Assembly: GCF_030160235.1 (NCBI RefSeq)
Contig: NZ_BSNY01000051.1
Location: forward strand, 1 to 64,000
DNA from: Mesorhizobium huakuii
GTDB taxonomy: Bacteria > Pseudomonadota > Alphaproteobacteria > Rhizobiales > Rhizobiaceae
Length of the DNA: 64,000 nucleotides
Direction of reading: 5' to 3'
Below, in pieces: positions 29,089 through 39,797 of this stretch; the first letter of the stretch is position 1; each line of letters starts with the position of its first letter. The translations under genes and the position numbers were made by a program. Under the pieces are notes generated by a model. That model did not search any database. It was not told where the DNA came from and saw only the letters and a program-made list of their open reading frames with translations.

Positions 29089-30459
29089 TCACGTCCTTCC
29101 AGAAAAACGGTCCGCCCACCATGGGGCCGGATCGACGGGTTTTCCATCCTTGCGGAACTCGACGTAGAGTTCCGGCGTGGCATTTCCATTCTTCGAAACC
29201 GAGGTGCTTGCCACCCGGGCTTCTCCCATCGCACCGACCGGCTCTCCTGCGAGCACTGACTGGCCAGTCACGACGCTGATTCTGCTCATCCCCGCCAGAA
29301 CGACATGATAACCGTCGCCGGCATTGAGGATCAAGAGTTGACCATAAGAGCGAAACGGCCCCGCATAAAGCACATTCCCATCCGCCGGAGCGGTGACGAT
29401 GGCTCCCGATTGTGTCGCAAGCATGTCACCAAGCATCACCGCGCCGTTACCGTCGTCCGCGCCAAACCGGCGTTTGATGCGGCCGGTGACCGGTAGGGCG
29501 ATCTGCCCCTGCAGCGCCGAGAAGGGGGCCGTCGCGGTGAGCCGGTTGCCTTCGGGAACCGGCAGTGACGCCAGCGATGCCGTTTTGTCGCCGCCATCGC
29601 TTCCATCACTGGTCTGAACGTCACCCGGCTGGCTCGCGGCCGCTGCCTTTGCGGCATCCGCGGCCTTGCGGGCCTTGTCGGCTTGCGCTTCGAGCGAGGC
29701 GATCAGCTCCTTCAGGCTGGAGGCCTTGGCCGCCAACTGTTCGGAACGCTGCTGTTCGGCAGCCATTTGCGCCTGTGTATCGTTCTCCAGCTTCTGCTTG
29801 GCTTCCAGCAGCATGCCGAGCCGCTTCTTTTCCGCCACCTGCTCGCCGACCGCTTCCGTCAGCCGCGCCCGCTCGGCCTCGATCGAGGCCGTCACCCGGG
29901 TCTGCTCCTTGAGGTCGGCCAGCAGGCTGTCGGTCTGCTGGCGCAATTCCGGCACCACGGCGCCGAGCAGGATGGCGCTGCGCACCGACGACAGCGCGTC
30001 CTCCGGCTTGACCAGGATCGCCGGCGGCGGGTTGAGCCCCATGCGCTGCAGCGCGCCCAGAACTTCGGCCAGCACGTCGCGCCGCGCCACGAGCGAGGCG
30101 CGGATTTTCTGCTGCTGGTCCTTCAGCCCTTCCAGCTTGGCGCCGATATCCTCGATATCCTGGCCGAGCTTCTGCTCGGTCATCGCCGACTGGATCAGCG
30201 CGGCGGTGATCGAGGCATGGTCCTTCTTGACCGCGGCAATATCGGCGGCGAGCTTGGCAAGCCGTTCCGACGAAAGCGTTATTTCCTTGGAAACCTGCTC
30301 GTATTCGGCGCGGCTCTGGTCCGGATCAGGCGCCATGTCGAGCGTATTTTCGGCCCAGGCGCCATGGAACGACAGGAGCACAGCCGCCACCGCGATGCCG
30401 CAGCGCGCGCGCCAGGAGCCCCCTGTTGGACCCGGTGTCGATTTCCAGCCTTCAGACAT
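29089..30459 (-). CDS. envC: EnvC-type murein hydrolase activator (degenerate M23/LytM domain)
   Basis: A 456-residue exported protein. The signal peptide ends in FHGAWA. Residues about 45-275 form a long coiled coil (SERLAKLAADIAAVKKDHAS, AEQQRSEQLAAKASSLKELI). The C-terminal LytM fold (about 320-450) runs from ALQGQIALPVTGRIKRRFG to GYHVVLAGMSRISVVTGQSV. The metal-binding HxH of active M23 peptidases is replaced in ELYVEFRKDG, as in EnvC proteins, which activate amidases instead of cutting peptidoglycan themselves. It is followed directly by ctpA. Confidence 0.9.
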   Translation of the reverse strand: MSEGWKSTPGPTGGSWRARCGIAVAAVLLSFHGAWAENTLDMAPDPDQSRAEYEQVSKEITLSSERLAKLAADIAAVKKDHASITAALIQSAMTEQKLGQDIEDIGAKLEGLKDQQQKIRASLVARRDVLAEVLGALQRMGLNPPPAILVKPEDALSSVRSAILLGAVVPELRQQTDSLLADLKEQTRVTASIEAERARLTEAVGEQVAEKKRLGMLLEAKQKLENDTQAQMAAEQQRSEQLAAKASSLKELIASLEAQADKARKAADAAKAAAASQPGDVQTSDGSDGGDKTASLASLPVPEGNRLTATAPFSALQGQIALPVTGRIKRRFGADDGNGAVMLGDMLATQSGAIVTAPADGNVLYAGPFRSYGQLLILNAGDGYHVVLAGMSRISVVTGQSVLAGEPVGAMGEARVASTSVSKNGNATPELYVEFRKDGKPVDPAPWWADRFSGRT

Positions 30460-30535
30460 TCGCGATCTATACTATCCGCGGCTTCGTTAACGAATCATCA
30501 ACCATGTTTGACGACCCCGCCCCCGAATGGATGTT

Positions 30536-30580
30536 GGCCAAAGTGGTCCCCGCTCTGGGCATGGACATGCATCAAAACCA
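30536..30580. repeat. Palindromic element, partial copy of the ATGCATGTC family
   Basis: CCAAAGTGGTCCCCGCTCTG followed by GGCATGGACATGCATCAAAAC resembles the right two thirds of the complete element at 31170-31216. It lies between rlmH and envC. Confidence 0.5.
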
Positions 30581-30665
30581 CAGATTCTGAATCTAGCTCG
30601 GCATTGGGGCGAAAATCCGGGCAAAGGGCGACGAATCACCGCTGGCGGCAACTCTAGCGGCAGGC

Positions 30666-31148
30666 TCACGCGCGATGATAGGGGTGGCCGGAAAGGATCG
30701 TCGCCACCCTGTAGAGCTGCTCCCCCAGCATCACCCGCACCAGCTGATGCGGCCAGGTCAGCGCTCCGAACGACAGCACCAGGTCGGCCTGGTCGCGCAG
30801 CGGCGGATCATGGCCGTCGGCGCCGCCTATGGCCAGCACCAGCGCCTTGCGCCCGCCATCGCGCAACTGTCCGATACGATTGGCTAAATCCTGCGAGGAA
30901 AGGCTCTTGCCGCGCTCGTCGAGCAGGATCAGCGCCGTGCCCGGCTGCAGCAGCGCCTGCAGTCGCGCGCCCTCGTCGCGCTGGCGCTCGGCAGCGCTCT
31001 GCGAGCGGCCCTCGGCGATCTCGGTAATCCCGGCGAATTCGAGCCCGACCCCCGGCCCGCTCTTGGCGAAGCGCTCGAAATAGCGGTCGGCCAACTCCCG
31101 CTCGGGGCCGGCTTTCATTCGGCCCACGGCATGAACTGAAATCTTCAT
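30666..31148 (-). CDS. rlmH: 23S rRNA pseudouridine-1915 N3-methyltransferase
   Basis: A 160-residue SPOUT methyltransferase that methylates pseudouridine 1915 in helix 69 of 23S rRNA. The start MKISVHAVGRMKAGPERELA and the knot region VLAIGGADGHDPPLRDQADL, LSFGALTWPHQLVRVMLGEQ and YRVATILSGHPYHRA are diagnostic, with the C-terminal HPYHR tail intact. It follows rsfS on the same strand, the usual pairing. Confidence 0.96.
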   Translation of the reverse strand: MKISVHAVGRMKAGPERELADRYFERFAKSGPGVGLEFAGITEIAEGRSQSAAERQRDEGARLQALLQPGTALILLDERGKSLSSQDLANRIGQLRDGGRKALVLAIGGADGHDPPLRDQADLVLSFGALTWPHQLVRVMLGEQLYRVATILSGHPYHRA

Positions 31149-31169
31149 CCTCGCCTCTATAAGCCGCTA

Positions 31170-31216
31170 ATGCATGTCACCCAAAAGTGGGAAGCGGTTT
31201 GGGCAATGACATGCAT
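31170..31216. repeat. Palindromic intergenic element (ATGCATGTC family)
   Basis: ATGCATGTCA at the left and TGACATGCAT at the right are perfect inverted copies; CCCAAA and TTTGGG continue the stem with an internal GTGGGAAGCGG loop. It lies between rlmH and rsfS. The partial copy at 30536 shows that the element is repeated in the window. Confidence 0.65.
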
Positions 31217-31231
31217 CAAAACAAAGGCGGC

Positions 31232-31699
31232 TTAGTGGAGGGTCTCTTCCTCGAGATCCGGCGCCTGCCACATCTTTTCGAGATTGTAGAATTCGCGGAC
31301 TTCGGGGCGGAAGACATGGACGATGATGTCGCCCGAATCGATCAGGACCCAGTCGGCGCCTGACAGCCCCTCCACGCGCGCCGTGCCGAGGCCGGCATCC
31401 TTGAGCGCCTTGAGGAGATGGTCGGCGACAGCCGAGACATGACGGTGCGATCGGCCCGACGCGACGACCATGTAGTCGCCGAGGCTCGATTTCCCCTGAA
31501 TGTCGATTGAGACGATATTTTCGGCCTTGGAGTCTTCCAGACTGGCAAGGACTGTGTTGATGGCGCGGGACACGGCGTCGTTTACGCTGATCCCGGCCGG
31601 CGAAGGCACGATGTCGGCCTTCTTCCGCAGTGCTGTTCTCAGTGTATTTCCTTTCGCAGCAAGAACAACCAAATCACCCCCAAAAGCAGGTGACACCAC
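31232..31699 (-). CDS. rsfS: Ribosomal silencing factor RsfS
   Basis: Up to 155 residues. The core (about 40-140) has the RsfS/Iojap signatures SLEDSKAENIVSIDIQGKSS, GDYMVVASGRSHRHVSAVAD and GADWVLIDSGDIIVHVFRPE. RsfS binds L14 of the 50S subunit and blocks subunit joining in poor growth conditions. The start is uncertain: the longest frame opens with GTG at 31699 without a ribosome site, while a CTG at 31642 has AAAGGA seven bases before it and reads LRTALRKKADIV. It precedes rlmH on the same strand. Confidence 0.93.
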   Translation of the reverse strand: MVSPAFGGDLVVLAAKGNTLRTALRKKADIVPSPAGISVNDAVSRAINTVLASLEDSKAENIVSIDIQGKSSLGDYMVVASGRSHRHVSAVADHLLKALKDAGLGTARVEGLSGADWVLIDSGDIIVHVFRPEVREFYNLEKMWQAPDLEEETLH

Positions 31700-31851
31700 T
31701 TAGATAGGCAGAGTTCCCTGACAGTTTCAAGACGCAGCCGCAACTCACGCGAACTCGCCGGTTGCCCGGTTGTTCCATGCGAGAAGCAAAAAGATCGGAA
31801 CCCAGCCGTCGCGCAGCGGTTATCGGCTGACCGACCAACCGGAATCCCGCC

Positions 31852-32703
31852 ATGCCGATCGACCCGCAAAACACCCTTCTCACCGTCCAGGCCGGCCTGG
31901 CGCAGCTCAGTACGCTGATCGTCTCCTATTCCTTCTCGGCCATCGGCGCCATCATCCTTCTGGTGGTCGGCTACATCGTCGCCGGCCTCGCCGAGCGCTC
32001 GATTTTTGCCGGCCTCGGCCATATCCATGGTTTCGACGCGACGCTGCGGCATTTCTTTTCCAAGATCGTCCGCTACGCCATCCTGATCCTGGTCGTCATC
32101 ATGGTGCTCGGCCAGTTTGGCGTGCAGACCGCCTCGATCATCGCCGCGATCGGCGCCATCGGCCTTGCCATCGGCCTGGCGCTGCAAGGCACGCTGCAGA
32201 ACATCGCCGCCGGCATCATGTTGCTGGCGCTGCGGCCGTTTCGCATAGGCGAATCCGTCGAGGTCGGCGCCATTTCAGGTTCGATCGAGGAGATCGGCCT
32301 GTTCGCCACCAGGCTCAGGACCGCCGACGGCGTCTACATACTGGCGCCCAATTCGACGCTGTGGAACCAGCCGGTGCGCAATTTTTCGCGCAACGGCGTA
32401 CGCCGCGCCGACATCAGCTTGAGCATCGGTTCGTGGAACGACATCGACGGCGCCCAGAAGACATTGCTTGCCATTGCCGGCGCCGAGAAGCGCATCCGTC
32501 GCGAGCCGGCGCCGGTCGCCTTCGTGGCCAGCCTCGGCGATACGACCGTCTCGCTTACCTTGCGCTATTGGACCGCGGCGGCCGACTACTTTTCCACGAA
32601 CATCGACATGACGAAGCGCGCAAAGCAGGCTTTCGACGCGGAGGGCATCTCCATCCCGCTGCCGCCGCCGGAAGCGCCGGCGCCGGAGGCCCGCAAGCAG
32701 TAA
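31852..32703 (+). CDS. Small-conductance mechanosensitive ion channel (MscS family)
   Basis: A 283-residue inner-membrane channel. Hydrophobic segments lie near 22-45, 65-87 and 90-115. The pore helix reads IGAIGLAIGLALQGTLQNIA followed by AGIMLLALRPFRIGE, the hallmark of MscS. A beta-domain and a C-terminal alpha/beta domain follow (WTAAADYFSTNIDMTKRAKQ). It protects against hypo-osmotic shock. It is transcribed opposite to its neighbours and sits, with the MFS gene, between nadD and rsfS, which are often adjacent in relatives. Confidence 0.92.
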   Translation: MPIDPQNTLLTVQAGLAQLSTLIVSYSFSAIGAIILLVVGYIVAGLAERSIFAGLGHIHGFDATLRHFFSKIVRYAILILVVIMVLGQFGVQTASIIAAIGAIGLAIGLALQGTLQNIAAGIMLLALRPFRIGESVEVGAISGSIEEIGLFATRLRTADGVYILAPNSTLWNQPVRNFSRNGVRRADISLSIGSWNDIDGAQKTLLAIAGAEKRIRREPAPVAFVASLGDTTVSLTLRYWTAAADYFSTNIDMTKRAKQAFDAEGISIPLPPPEAPAPEARKQ

Positions 32704-32722
32704 GCAGTTGCGGAAATGCTTC

Positions 32723-34015
32723 TCAGTCCTTGGCCCGGCCTGCGGGCTCGTCCGGCGCATAGGCGAGTTCCACCGGCAGGGGCGCCTGCGCCGTCATCGG
32801 TGCGAAGCTGCCGGTCTCGGTGGCCGCCTGCGTGGTGAACACGCGCAACAGCACGAAGAGGCAGAAGGCGCAGGCGATGACGACAGCCACATAGATGAAG
32901 GCCTGGGTGCCGAAGACCGCCGACAGCGCCGTCACGATACCCGGCACCACAAAGCCGGCCAGAGACCAGGCGAACAACAGCGAACTGGACAGTGCCACCA
33001 TGTCGTCCTTGCCGGCGCGGTCGGCGGCATGCGCGCTGGACAGCGAATAGATCGATTCCGAGGCGCCGTCCCACAAGACATAAATCACCAGCAGCGCCGG
33101 CAGCGCACCGCCGTCGAAACCCAGCGCCAACATGCCGGCCAGCGCGGCAAGCGCGGACGCCCCGATCAGCACATAGCGGCGATCGGTGCGGTCGGAAATC
33201 CAGCCGAAGGGAAGCTGCAGGATCAGCGTGCCAAGCGGCATCACCGAAAGCAGCAATGCCACATCGGCCTGGCTATAGCCCTTGGCCGTGGCATGGATCG
33301 GCGCGAAACCGGAAATCGACATCGACAGGCCGCCGACCGCCAGCATGCCGGCAACGCCGACCGGCGAAATCCGCCAGGCCCGGCGCAGCGCCACCGAAGC
33401 GGCCTGCGGCGCCGGCGGCTGCGCCAGCCGTGTCATGCCGACCGGCAGGATCGACAGGGCGGTGAAGGCGATGCCGATCAAGGGCGCGTCCGCGGTCTTG
33501 ATGTCGACCAGCGCCAGCGTCGCATAGCCGACGCCGAGCCCGGCGACATAGGCGACGTAGAAAAAGGCCATCACCCGGCCGCGTATGGCGTTGGCCACGG
33601 CATCGTTCAGCCAGCTCTGCGCGACGATGAACAGGCCGCATATGGCGAAGCCGTAGAGTGCGCGCGCACCGATCCACAGCAGGGGATGCGGGCCGGCGCC
33701 GATGGCCGCGTTGGAAAGCGCGATCAGCGCCGACAGCACCATGAAGGCGCGGGCATGGCCGACCCTGCGCACCAGCGGCCCGGTCAGGATGCAGCCGGCA
33801 AGACCGCCCGCCGAAAGCCCGGTGACGATCAGTCCCGCCCAGGTCGGATCGAAGCCCTCGACGCCGAGCCGCACCGGGATGTAGGCAAACATCAGCCCGT
33901 TGCCGATGGCGATCAGCGCCATCGACACGATGACGCTGGCGATCGCGATCAGCGGTGTCGGCGCGCTGCCGTGCTCCGGCTCGACTGCGGGTTGGGTCTT
34001 GGTTTGAATTGCCAT
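32723..34015 (-). CDS. Major facilitator superfamily transporter
   Basis: A 430-residue membrane protein with about twelve hydrophobic segments, e.g. IASVIVSMALIAIGNGLMF near 25-45. The loop between segments 2 and 3 (GPLVRRVGHARAF) and the mirrored loop FGWISDRTDRRYVLI are the MFS 'GxxxDRxGRR' motifs. It ends in a polar 40-residue tail. The substrate cannot be predicted. It converges with the mscS gene, 19 bases apart. Confidence 0.88.
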   Translation of the reverse strand: MAIQTKTQPAVEPEHGSAPTPLIAIASVIVSMALIAIGNGLMFAYIPVRLGVEGFDPTWAGLIVTGLSAGGLAGCILTGPLVRRVGHARAFMVLSALIALSNAAIGAGPHPLLWIGARALYGFAICGLFIVAQSWLNDAVANAIRGRVMAFFYVAYVAGLGVGYATLALVDIKTADAPLIGIAFTALSILPVGMTRLAQPPAPQAASVALRRAWRISPVGVAGMLAVGGLSMSISGFAPIHATAKGYSQADVALLLSVMPLGTLILQLPFGWISDRTDRRYVLIGASALAALAGMLALGFDGGALPALLVIYVLWDGASESIYSLSSAHAADRAGKDDMVALSSSLLFAWSLAGFVVPGIVTALSAVFGTQAFIYVAVVIACAFCLFVLLRVFTTQAATETGSFAPMTAQAPLPVELAYAPDEPAGRAKD

Positions 34016-34110
34016 GTCAGGTCAGCATCGCCGATCCGCCGGGCAAGCGCCGCTGTAAAAACGACATGACCGGGCGGCCGAAACATCGGCTCTTCCCCTG
34101 GCGAGAGGCC

Positions 34111-34743
34111 CTACCCCTTGGCCATTTTGCGGATCGCGCTCGACGACAGCGACGAGCGCGGGCCATGGATGAAGGTCCAGGCCGGCGCCTGCATGCGGGC
34201 GAGCAGCGGCGCGTCGCCTTCGTCGATGCGGGCATAGTCGAAGGTCTTGGCGACGACCGACGACAGGAACGACAGCGTCGCGCCCGGCCGGTCGATGACC
34301 GCGATGGGGAACGTCAGCACGATCTCGCGCCAGCGCTGCCAGCGATGGAAATCGCGCAGACTGTCGGCACCCATGATCCAGACAAAATCGACGCCGGGAT
34401 TGCGCGCCTTGACCAGCGCCAGCGTGTCGGCGGTGTAGCGCACATGATGCGCCGCCTCGAAGGCGGTGACCTTGATCTTCGGGTTTCTGGCGATCCGCTC
34501 CGAAAGTTGCAACCGCTCGGCCAGGGGCGCCAATTCCCTGGTGCTCTTCAGCGGATTGCCCGGCGTCACCATCCACCAAAGCTGGTCGAGCCCCAGGCGC
34601 CTCAGCGCAATCTCGGCGACCAGCGCGTGGCCGGCATGCGGGGGATTGAACGAACCGCCGAACAGGCCGACGGCAAGGCCTTTTTCGGCATGCGGCATCT
34701 TCAGGTAACGGGAGGGGACCGCCGGTTCGGAAGATGCCAGCAT
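34111..34743 (-). CDS. nadD: Nicotinate-nucleotide adenylyltransferase
   Basis: About 210 residues. It transfers AMP to nicotinate mononucleotide in NAD biosynthesis. The nucleotidyltransferase motif is VGLFGGSFNPPHAGHALVAE, the substrate loop is MVTPGNPLKS, and the C-terminal motif SLSSSAIRKMAKG is the ISSTxIR equivalent. The ATG at 34743 is preceded by GAGG very closely; a TTG at 34764 would add seven residues, and a later ATG (MPHAEKG) is also possible. It follows proA by 27 bases on the same strand. Confidence 0.94.
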   Translation of the reverse strand: MLASSEPAVPSRYLKMPHAEKGLAVGLFGGSFNPPHAGHALVAEIALRRLGLDQLWWMVTPGNPLKSTRELAPLAERLQLSERIARNPKIKVTAFEAAHHVRYTADTLALVKARNPGVDFVWIMGADSLRDFHRWQRWREIVLTFPIAVIDRPGATLSFLSSVVAKTFDYARIDEGDAPLLARMQAPAWTFIHGPRSSLSSSAIRKMAKG

Positions 34744-34770
34744 CGCCTCACGCTCTAGCGACAAAAAGCG

Positions 34771-36057
34771 TCAAGGCCTCACCTGTCCCGACCCGCGCAC
34801 GCGATATTTGAACGAGGTCAGCTGCTCGACGCCGACCGGGCCGCGCGCATGCATCTTGCCGGTGGCGATGCCGATCTCGGCGCCCATGCCGAACTCGCCG
34901 CCATCGGCGAATTGCGTCGAGGCATTGTGCAGCAGGATCGCCGAATCGATCTCGTTGAAGAACCGTTCCACGGCCTTCGCGTCCTCGGCGATGATCGCCT
35001 CGGTGTGATGCGAGGAGAAGGTCTCGATATGCTCGATCGCGCCATCGATGCCGTCGACCAGCTTCACCGCGATGATGGCGTCGAGATATTCGGTCACCCA
35101 GTCGGCATCGGTCGCCGGCCTGGCGTCGAAAAACATCTTCAGCACCTCTTGATCGGCGTGGATCTCGCAGCCGGCGGCGCGGAGCGCGTCGAGGATCGGC
35201 ACCAGATGCGTGGATGCCACCGCACGGTCGACCAGCAGCGTTTCGGCGGCGCCGCAGACCCCGGTGCGCCGCATCTTGGCGTTGACGGCGATCTTCACCG
35301 CCATGGCCAGATCGGCGGAGCGGTCGATATAGAGATGGCAGATGCCTTCGAGATGGGCAAAGACCGGCACCCGCGCCTCGCTCTGCACCCGCCCGACCAG
35401 GCTTTTGCCGCCGCGCGGGATGATGACGTCGAGCGCACCACCTAGCCCCTTCAGCATCTCGCCGACAGCGGCGCGGTCGGTGGTCGGCACCAGCTGGATG
35501 GCGTCTTCCGGCAGGCCGGCGACCTTCAGGCCTTCGACCAGGCAGGCATGGATGGCGGCGGACGAATTGAGCGAATCCGAGCCGCCGCGCAGGATCACCG
35601 GATTGCCGGCCTTGAGGCAGAGCGCGCCGGCATCCGCCGTCACGTTCGGCCGGCTCTCATAGATGACGCCGACGACGCCGAGCGGCGTACGCACGCGCTC
35701 GATTCGCAAGCCGTTCGGCCGCGCCCATGCGGCGATCACGTCGCCGACCGGATCCTTGAGTTCAGCGATTTCGCGGATGCCGTCGGCCATCGCGCGGATG
35801 CGCGCCGGATCGAGCTTCAGCCGGTCCATGAAGGAGGCGGACAGCCCTGACTCCTCGCCATTCGAGACATCGATGGCATTGGCTTCGAGAATGTCCTGCT
35901 GGCGGGCGACGATCGCGTCCGCCATGGCAAGGAGCGCGGCATTCTTCGCAGCGGTGGTCGCGATGGCCAGCGGTCGGGCAGCGGCGCGGGCGCGGCGGCC
36001 AATATCGGCCATCAGCGCCACGGTGTCGTCTCCGGATTTTTCATGCAGCTTAAGCAT
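34771..36057 (-). CDS. proA: Glutamate-5-semialdehyde dehydrogenase (gamma-glutamyl phosphate reductase)
   Basis: A 428-residue NADPH enzyme that makes glutamate semialdehyde in proline biosynthesis. Diagnostic parts are [60 protein letters not shown] and the nucleophile Cys in [15 protein letters not shown]. Its start is four bases from the proB stop, so proBA are co-transcribed in that order. Confidence 0.96.
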   Translation of the reverse strand: MLKLHEKSGDDTVALMADIGRRARAAARPLAIATTAAKNAALLAMADAIVARQQDILEANAIDVSNGEESGLSASFMDRLKLDPARIRAMADGIREIAELKDPVGDVIAAWARPNGLRIERVRTPLGVVGVIYESRPNVTADAGALCLKAGNPVILRGGSDSLNSSAAIHACLVEGLKVAGLPEDAIQLVPTTDRAAVGEMLKGLGGALDVIIPRGGKSLVGRVQSEARVPVFAHLEGICHLYIDRSADLAMAVKIAVNAKMRRTGVCGAAETLLVDRAVASTHLVPILDALRAAGCEIHADQEVLKMFFDARPATDADWVTEYLDAIIAVKLVDGIDGAIEHIETFSSHHTEAIIAEDAKAVERFFNEIDSAILLHNASTQFADGGEFGMGAEIGIATGKMHARGPVGVEQLTSFKYRVRGSGQVRP

Positions 36058-36060
36058 GGC

Positions 36061-37197
36061 TCATCCTCCGCTTATGTCGCCTCCCGCGTGACTCACCACG
36101 AGGTCATCGCGGTGGATCATCGCCGAACGCGCTTCGTAGCCGAGCACGGTTTCGATCTCGGCCGTCTTCAGGCCTGCGATCCTTACGGCATCGGCGGCAT
36201 CATAGGCAACCAGCCCGCGCGCGATCTCGCGGCCGTCGGGCGACAGGATCGCCACCGTATCGCCACGCGAGAAATTGCCGCTGACCAGCTGGACGCCGGC
36301 CGGCAGCAGCGATTTGCCCGATGCGAGCGCACCGACGGCGCCGGCGTCGACCGTCAGCCGGCCGGCCGGTTCGAGCTGGCCGGCGATCCAGGTCTTGTAG
36401 CCCTTGACCGGATTGGCGCTCGGCCGGAAGAAGGTGGCGCGCTCGCCGCGCTCGATCGCCATCAGCGGCGACAGCCGCGTGCCCGAGGTGATGATCATCG
36501 CCGTGCCGGCGGCGGTGGCGATCTTGCCGGCATCGAGCTTGGTGCGCATGCCGCCGCGCGACAGTTCGGAGGCGGCAGCCCCCGCCATCGCCTCGATGTC
36601 AGGCGTGATGCGGTCGACCACCGGAATGAACCTGGCTTGCGGGTCGCGCGCCGGCGGCGCCGTATAGAGCCCGTCAATGTCGGAGAGCAGCACCAGAAGG
36701 TCAGCGCCCATCATGGTGGCGACGCGCGCGGCCAGCCGGTCATTGTCGCCGTAGCGGATTTCGGAGGTGGCGACGGTATCGTTCTCATTGATGACCGGCA
36801 CCGCCTTCATCTTGAGCAGCGTCGAGATCGTCGCGCGGGCATTGAGATAGCGGCGGCGCTCCTCGGTATCGCCGAGGGTCAGAAGAATTTGGCCTGACTT
36901 CAGCGCGCCCCTGCCGAGCGCATCCGACCAGGCGCCGGCGAGCGCGATCTGCCCGACGGCTGCCGCCGCCTGGCTTTCCTCGAGCTTCAGCGCCCGCTTG
37001 CCAAGGCCAAGGATGGTGCGGCCAAGCGCGATGGCGCCGGAGGAGACGACGAGGATTTCGGCGCCGCCCTCGGCCAGCACCGCGATGTCGTCGGCGAGCG
37101 AGTCCAGCCAGTCGCGCTTCAGGCCGCTTGTGCGGTCGACGAGCAGCGCCGAGCCGATCTTGACGGTGATGCGCCGGTATTTCTTCAGCGACTGCAT
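36061..37197 (-). CDS. proB: Glutamate 5-kinase with C-terminal PUA domain
   Basis: A 378-residue kinase for the first step of proline biosynthesis. The amino acid kinase domain (1-255) starts [15 protein letters not shown] and has [10 protein letters not shown] and [20 protein letters not shown]. The PUA domain (about 275-370) includes [20 protein letters not shown]. The ATG at 37197 lies four bases after the obgE stop with AAGG upstream; the longer frame into obgE is rejected. Order obgE-proB-proA is conserved in Rhizobiales. Confidence 0.95.
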   Translation of the reverse strand: MQSLKKYRRITVKIGSALLVDRTSGLKRDWLDSLADDIAVLAEGGAEILVVSSGAIALGRTILGLGKRALKLEESQAAAAVGQIALAGAWSDALGRGALKSGQILLTLGDTEERRRYLNARATISTLLKMKAVPVINENDTVATSEIRYGDNDRLAARVATMMGADLLVLLSDIDGLYTAPPARDPQARFIPVVDRITPDIEAMAGAAASELSRGGMRTKLDAGKIATAAGTAMIITSGTRLSPLMAIERGERATFFRPSANPVKGYKTWIAGQLEPAGRLTVDAGAVGALASGKSLLPAGVQLVSGNFSRGDTVAILSPDGREIARGLVAYDAADAVRIAGLKTAEIETVLGYEARSAMIHRDDLVVSHAGGDISGG

Positions 37198-37201
37198 GGC
37201 C

Positions 37202-38290
<1,089 letters not shown>

Positions 38291-38365
38291 CTAAACCAAG
38301 GCGCGGTCAAGGGCGAGACCGTTTTGTGACAATGGCCGCTTGGGGTCGGCCGGAGACATGTTGCT

Positions 38366-39235
38366 ATGAAGCTTGTAACCTACAACATCCAGTACGGCAT
38401 CGGTCTTGATGAGCAATACGACATCGCGCGCATGGCCGACACGGTGCGCGGCGCCGATGTGATCGCGCTGCAGGAGGTTACCCGCAACAATCCCAGGAAC
38501 GGCGGGCGCGACATGGTCGCCGAGATCGGCGAGGCGCTGCCAGACTATTTCGCCGTCTATGGCAGCAATTTCGAGGCCAATATCGGCTCGCGCATCGAGA
38601 ACGGCCGCGCCATCACCACCACCTTCCAGCTCGGCAACATGATGCTGTCGAAGACGCCCATTCATCTGTCGCGCAACCTGCTTTTGCCGCGCAGCCGCAG
38701 CTTCGAGATGATGAACTTCCAGCGCGGCGCGCTGGAGGCACTGATCGAGACGCCGCTTGGCTTCATCCGCTTCTATTCCATCCATCTCGATCATCGCAGC
38801 CCGGTCGAACGCACCAGCCAGATCCAGTTCCTGCGCCGGCGCCTCTTGAACTATGCGCTCGAAGGCGGCGCGCTGTCCGGCGTCGCCGAGATCGGCCTGC
38901 CGGAATTGCCGCATCCCGAGGCCTTTGTGGCCATGGGCGACTTCAACATGCTGGCCGGCTCGCCCGAATATGTCGAACTCGCCGGCCGGCCGGACCACCA
39001 GTTCGGCATGCCGCTGACCGCCGACTTCGCCGTCGACGCCGCCGTGCGCCTCAACCTCACCGGCGACGATCTCGCCAGCTGGGTCGACCCCAAGGACCCG
39101 GCAAACACCAGCCGCCACAAGCGCATCGACTACGTCTTCACCAGCGCCTCGCTTGCCCGATCGCTGCAGCGCCTGTGGGTCGACCACAAGGCGGCCGGTT
39201 CGGACCATCTGCCGGTGTGGGCCGAACTGGGCTGA
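38366..39235 (+). CDS. Endonuclease/exonuclease/phosphatase family hydrolase
   Basis: A 289-residue cytoplasmic-type protein without signal peptide. EEP-fold motifs are MKLVTYNIQYG, DVIALQEVTRN, FYSIHLDHRSPVERTSQIQF, the catalytic VAMGDFNMLAGSPEY, RIDYVFTSASL and the final SDHLPVWAEL. The Asp-Phe-Asn and Ser-Asp-His triads are intact. The substrate (DNA, inositol phosphate or phospholipid head group) is not predictable. It is transcribed opposite to obgE and converges with a GNAT gene. Confidence 0.9.
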   Translation: MKLVTYNIQYGIGLDEQYDIARMADTVRGADVIALQEVTRNNPRNGGRDMVAEIGEALPDYFAVYGSNFEANIGSRIENGRAITTTFQLGNMMLSKTPIHLSRNLLLPRSRSFEMMNFQRGALEALIETPLGFIRFYSIHLDHRSPVERTSQIQFLRRRLLNYALEGGALSGVAEIGLPELPHPEAFVAMGDFNMLAGSPEYVELAGRPDHQFGMPLTADFAVDAAVRLNLTGDDLASWVDPKDPANTSRHKRIDYVFTSASLARSLQRLWVDHKAAGSDHLPVWAELG

Positions 39236-39242
39236 CGGCTCT

Positions 39243-39794
39243 TCATCGGGCTGCGTTTTCGCGTTCGACGATCGCCATCATGATCGTATCGCCGTATTGC
39301 CCGTCGATACGGATAGCGTCGCGCTGCACACCCTCCCGGACAAACCCGACCTTGTCGTAAAGAGCGATGGCGCGGGCATTGTCGGCATGTACGAACAGCT
39401 CGACGCGGACAAAGCCCACCTTGCGCGCCTGCGCCAGGGTCGCATTGATAAGCCGCAGTCCGAGGCCACGCCCGCGATGGGAAGCAACGATCCCCATTCC
39501 GAGGCTGCCGCGATGGGCATGGATGAGCCGGTCATGTCGTGAGATATCGCACCAGCCGACAACCTCGCCACGCACAATCGCGACGAAGCCTGGATCGCTT
39601 GCCGCGATCCGGTCCAACACGAATCGCCGGGTTTGATCCAGCGGCGGCGCCTCGAGGAAGGACAGATACTTCCGCTCACGCGCAACGAGATCAAGCGCGC
39701 GATGAAAGCTTTCGATGTGACCCGGCGTTATCGGCGCGATCGCGATCGTTTCAATATCGTTGCCGTCATCGACCATTGGCTTGCCCGGCGCCAT
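39243..39794 (-). CDS. GNAT family N-acetyltransferase
   Basis: A 183-residue acyl-CoA-dependent acetyltransferase. The acetyl-CoA-binding motif A is LGMGIVASHRGRGLGLRLIN, followed by motif B FVHADNARAIALYDKVGFVR. The end IRIDGQYGDTIMMAIVERE is typical of RimI/RimL-like enzymes. An internal ATG (MVDDGNDIE) at 39776 is an alternative start. It lies three bases after a second GNAT gene on the same strand. The substrate is unknown. Confidence 0.88.
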   Translation of the reverse strand: MAPGKPMVDDGNDIETIAIAPITPGHIESFHRALDLVARERKYLSFLEAPPLDQTRRFVLDRIAASDPGFVAIVRGEVVGWCDISRHDRLIHAHRGSLGMGIVASHRGRGLGLRLINATLAQARKVGFVRVELFVHADNARAIALYDKVGFVREGVQRDAIRIDGQYGDTIMMAIVERENAAR

Positions 39795-39797
39795 CCA

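Noticed and set aside
29089-30300. Active M23 metallopeptidase for the EnvC-like protein
   Set aside because: The HxH metal ligands are missing in the C-terminal LytM fold, so an activator role fits better.
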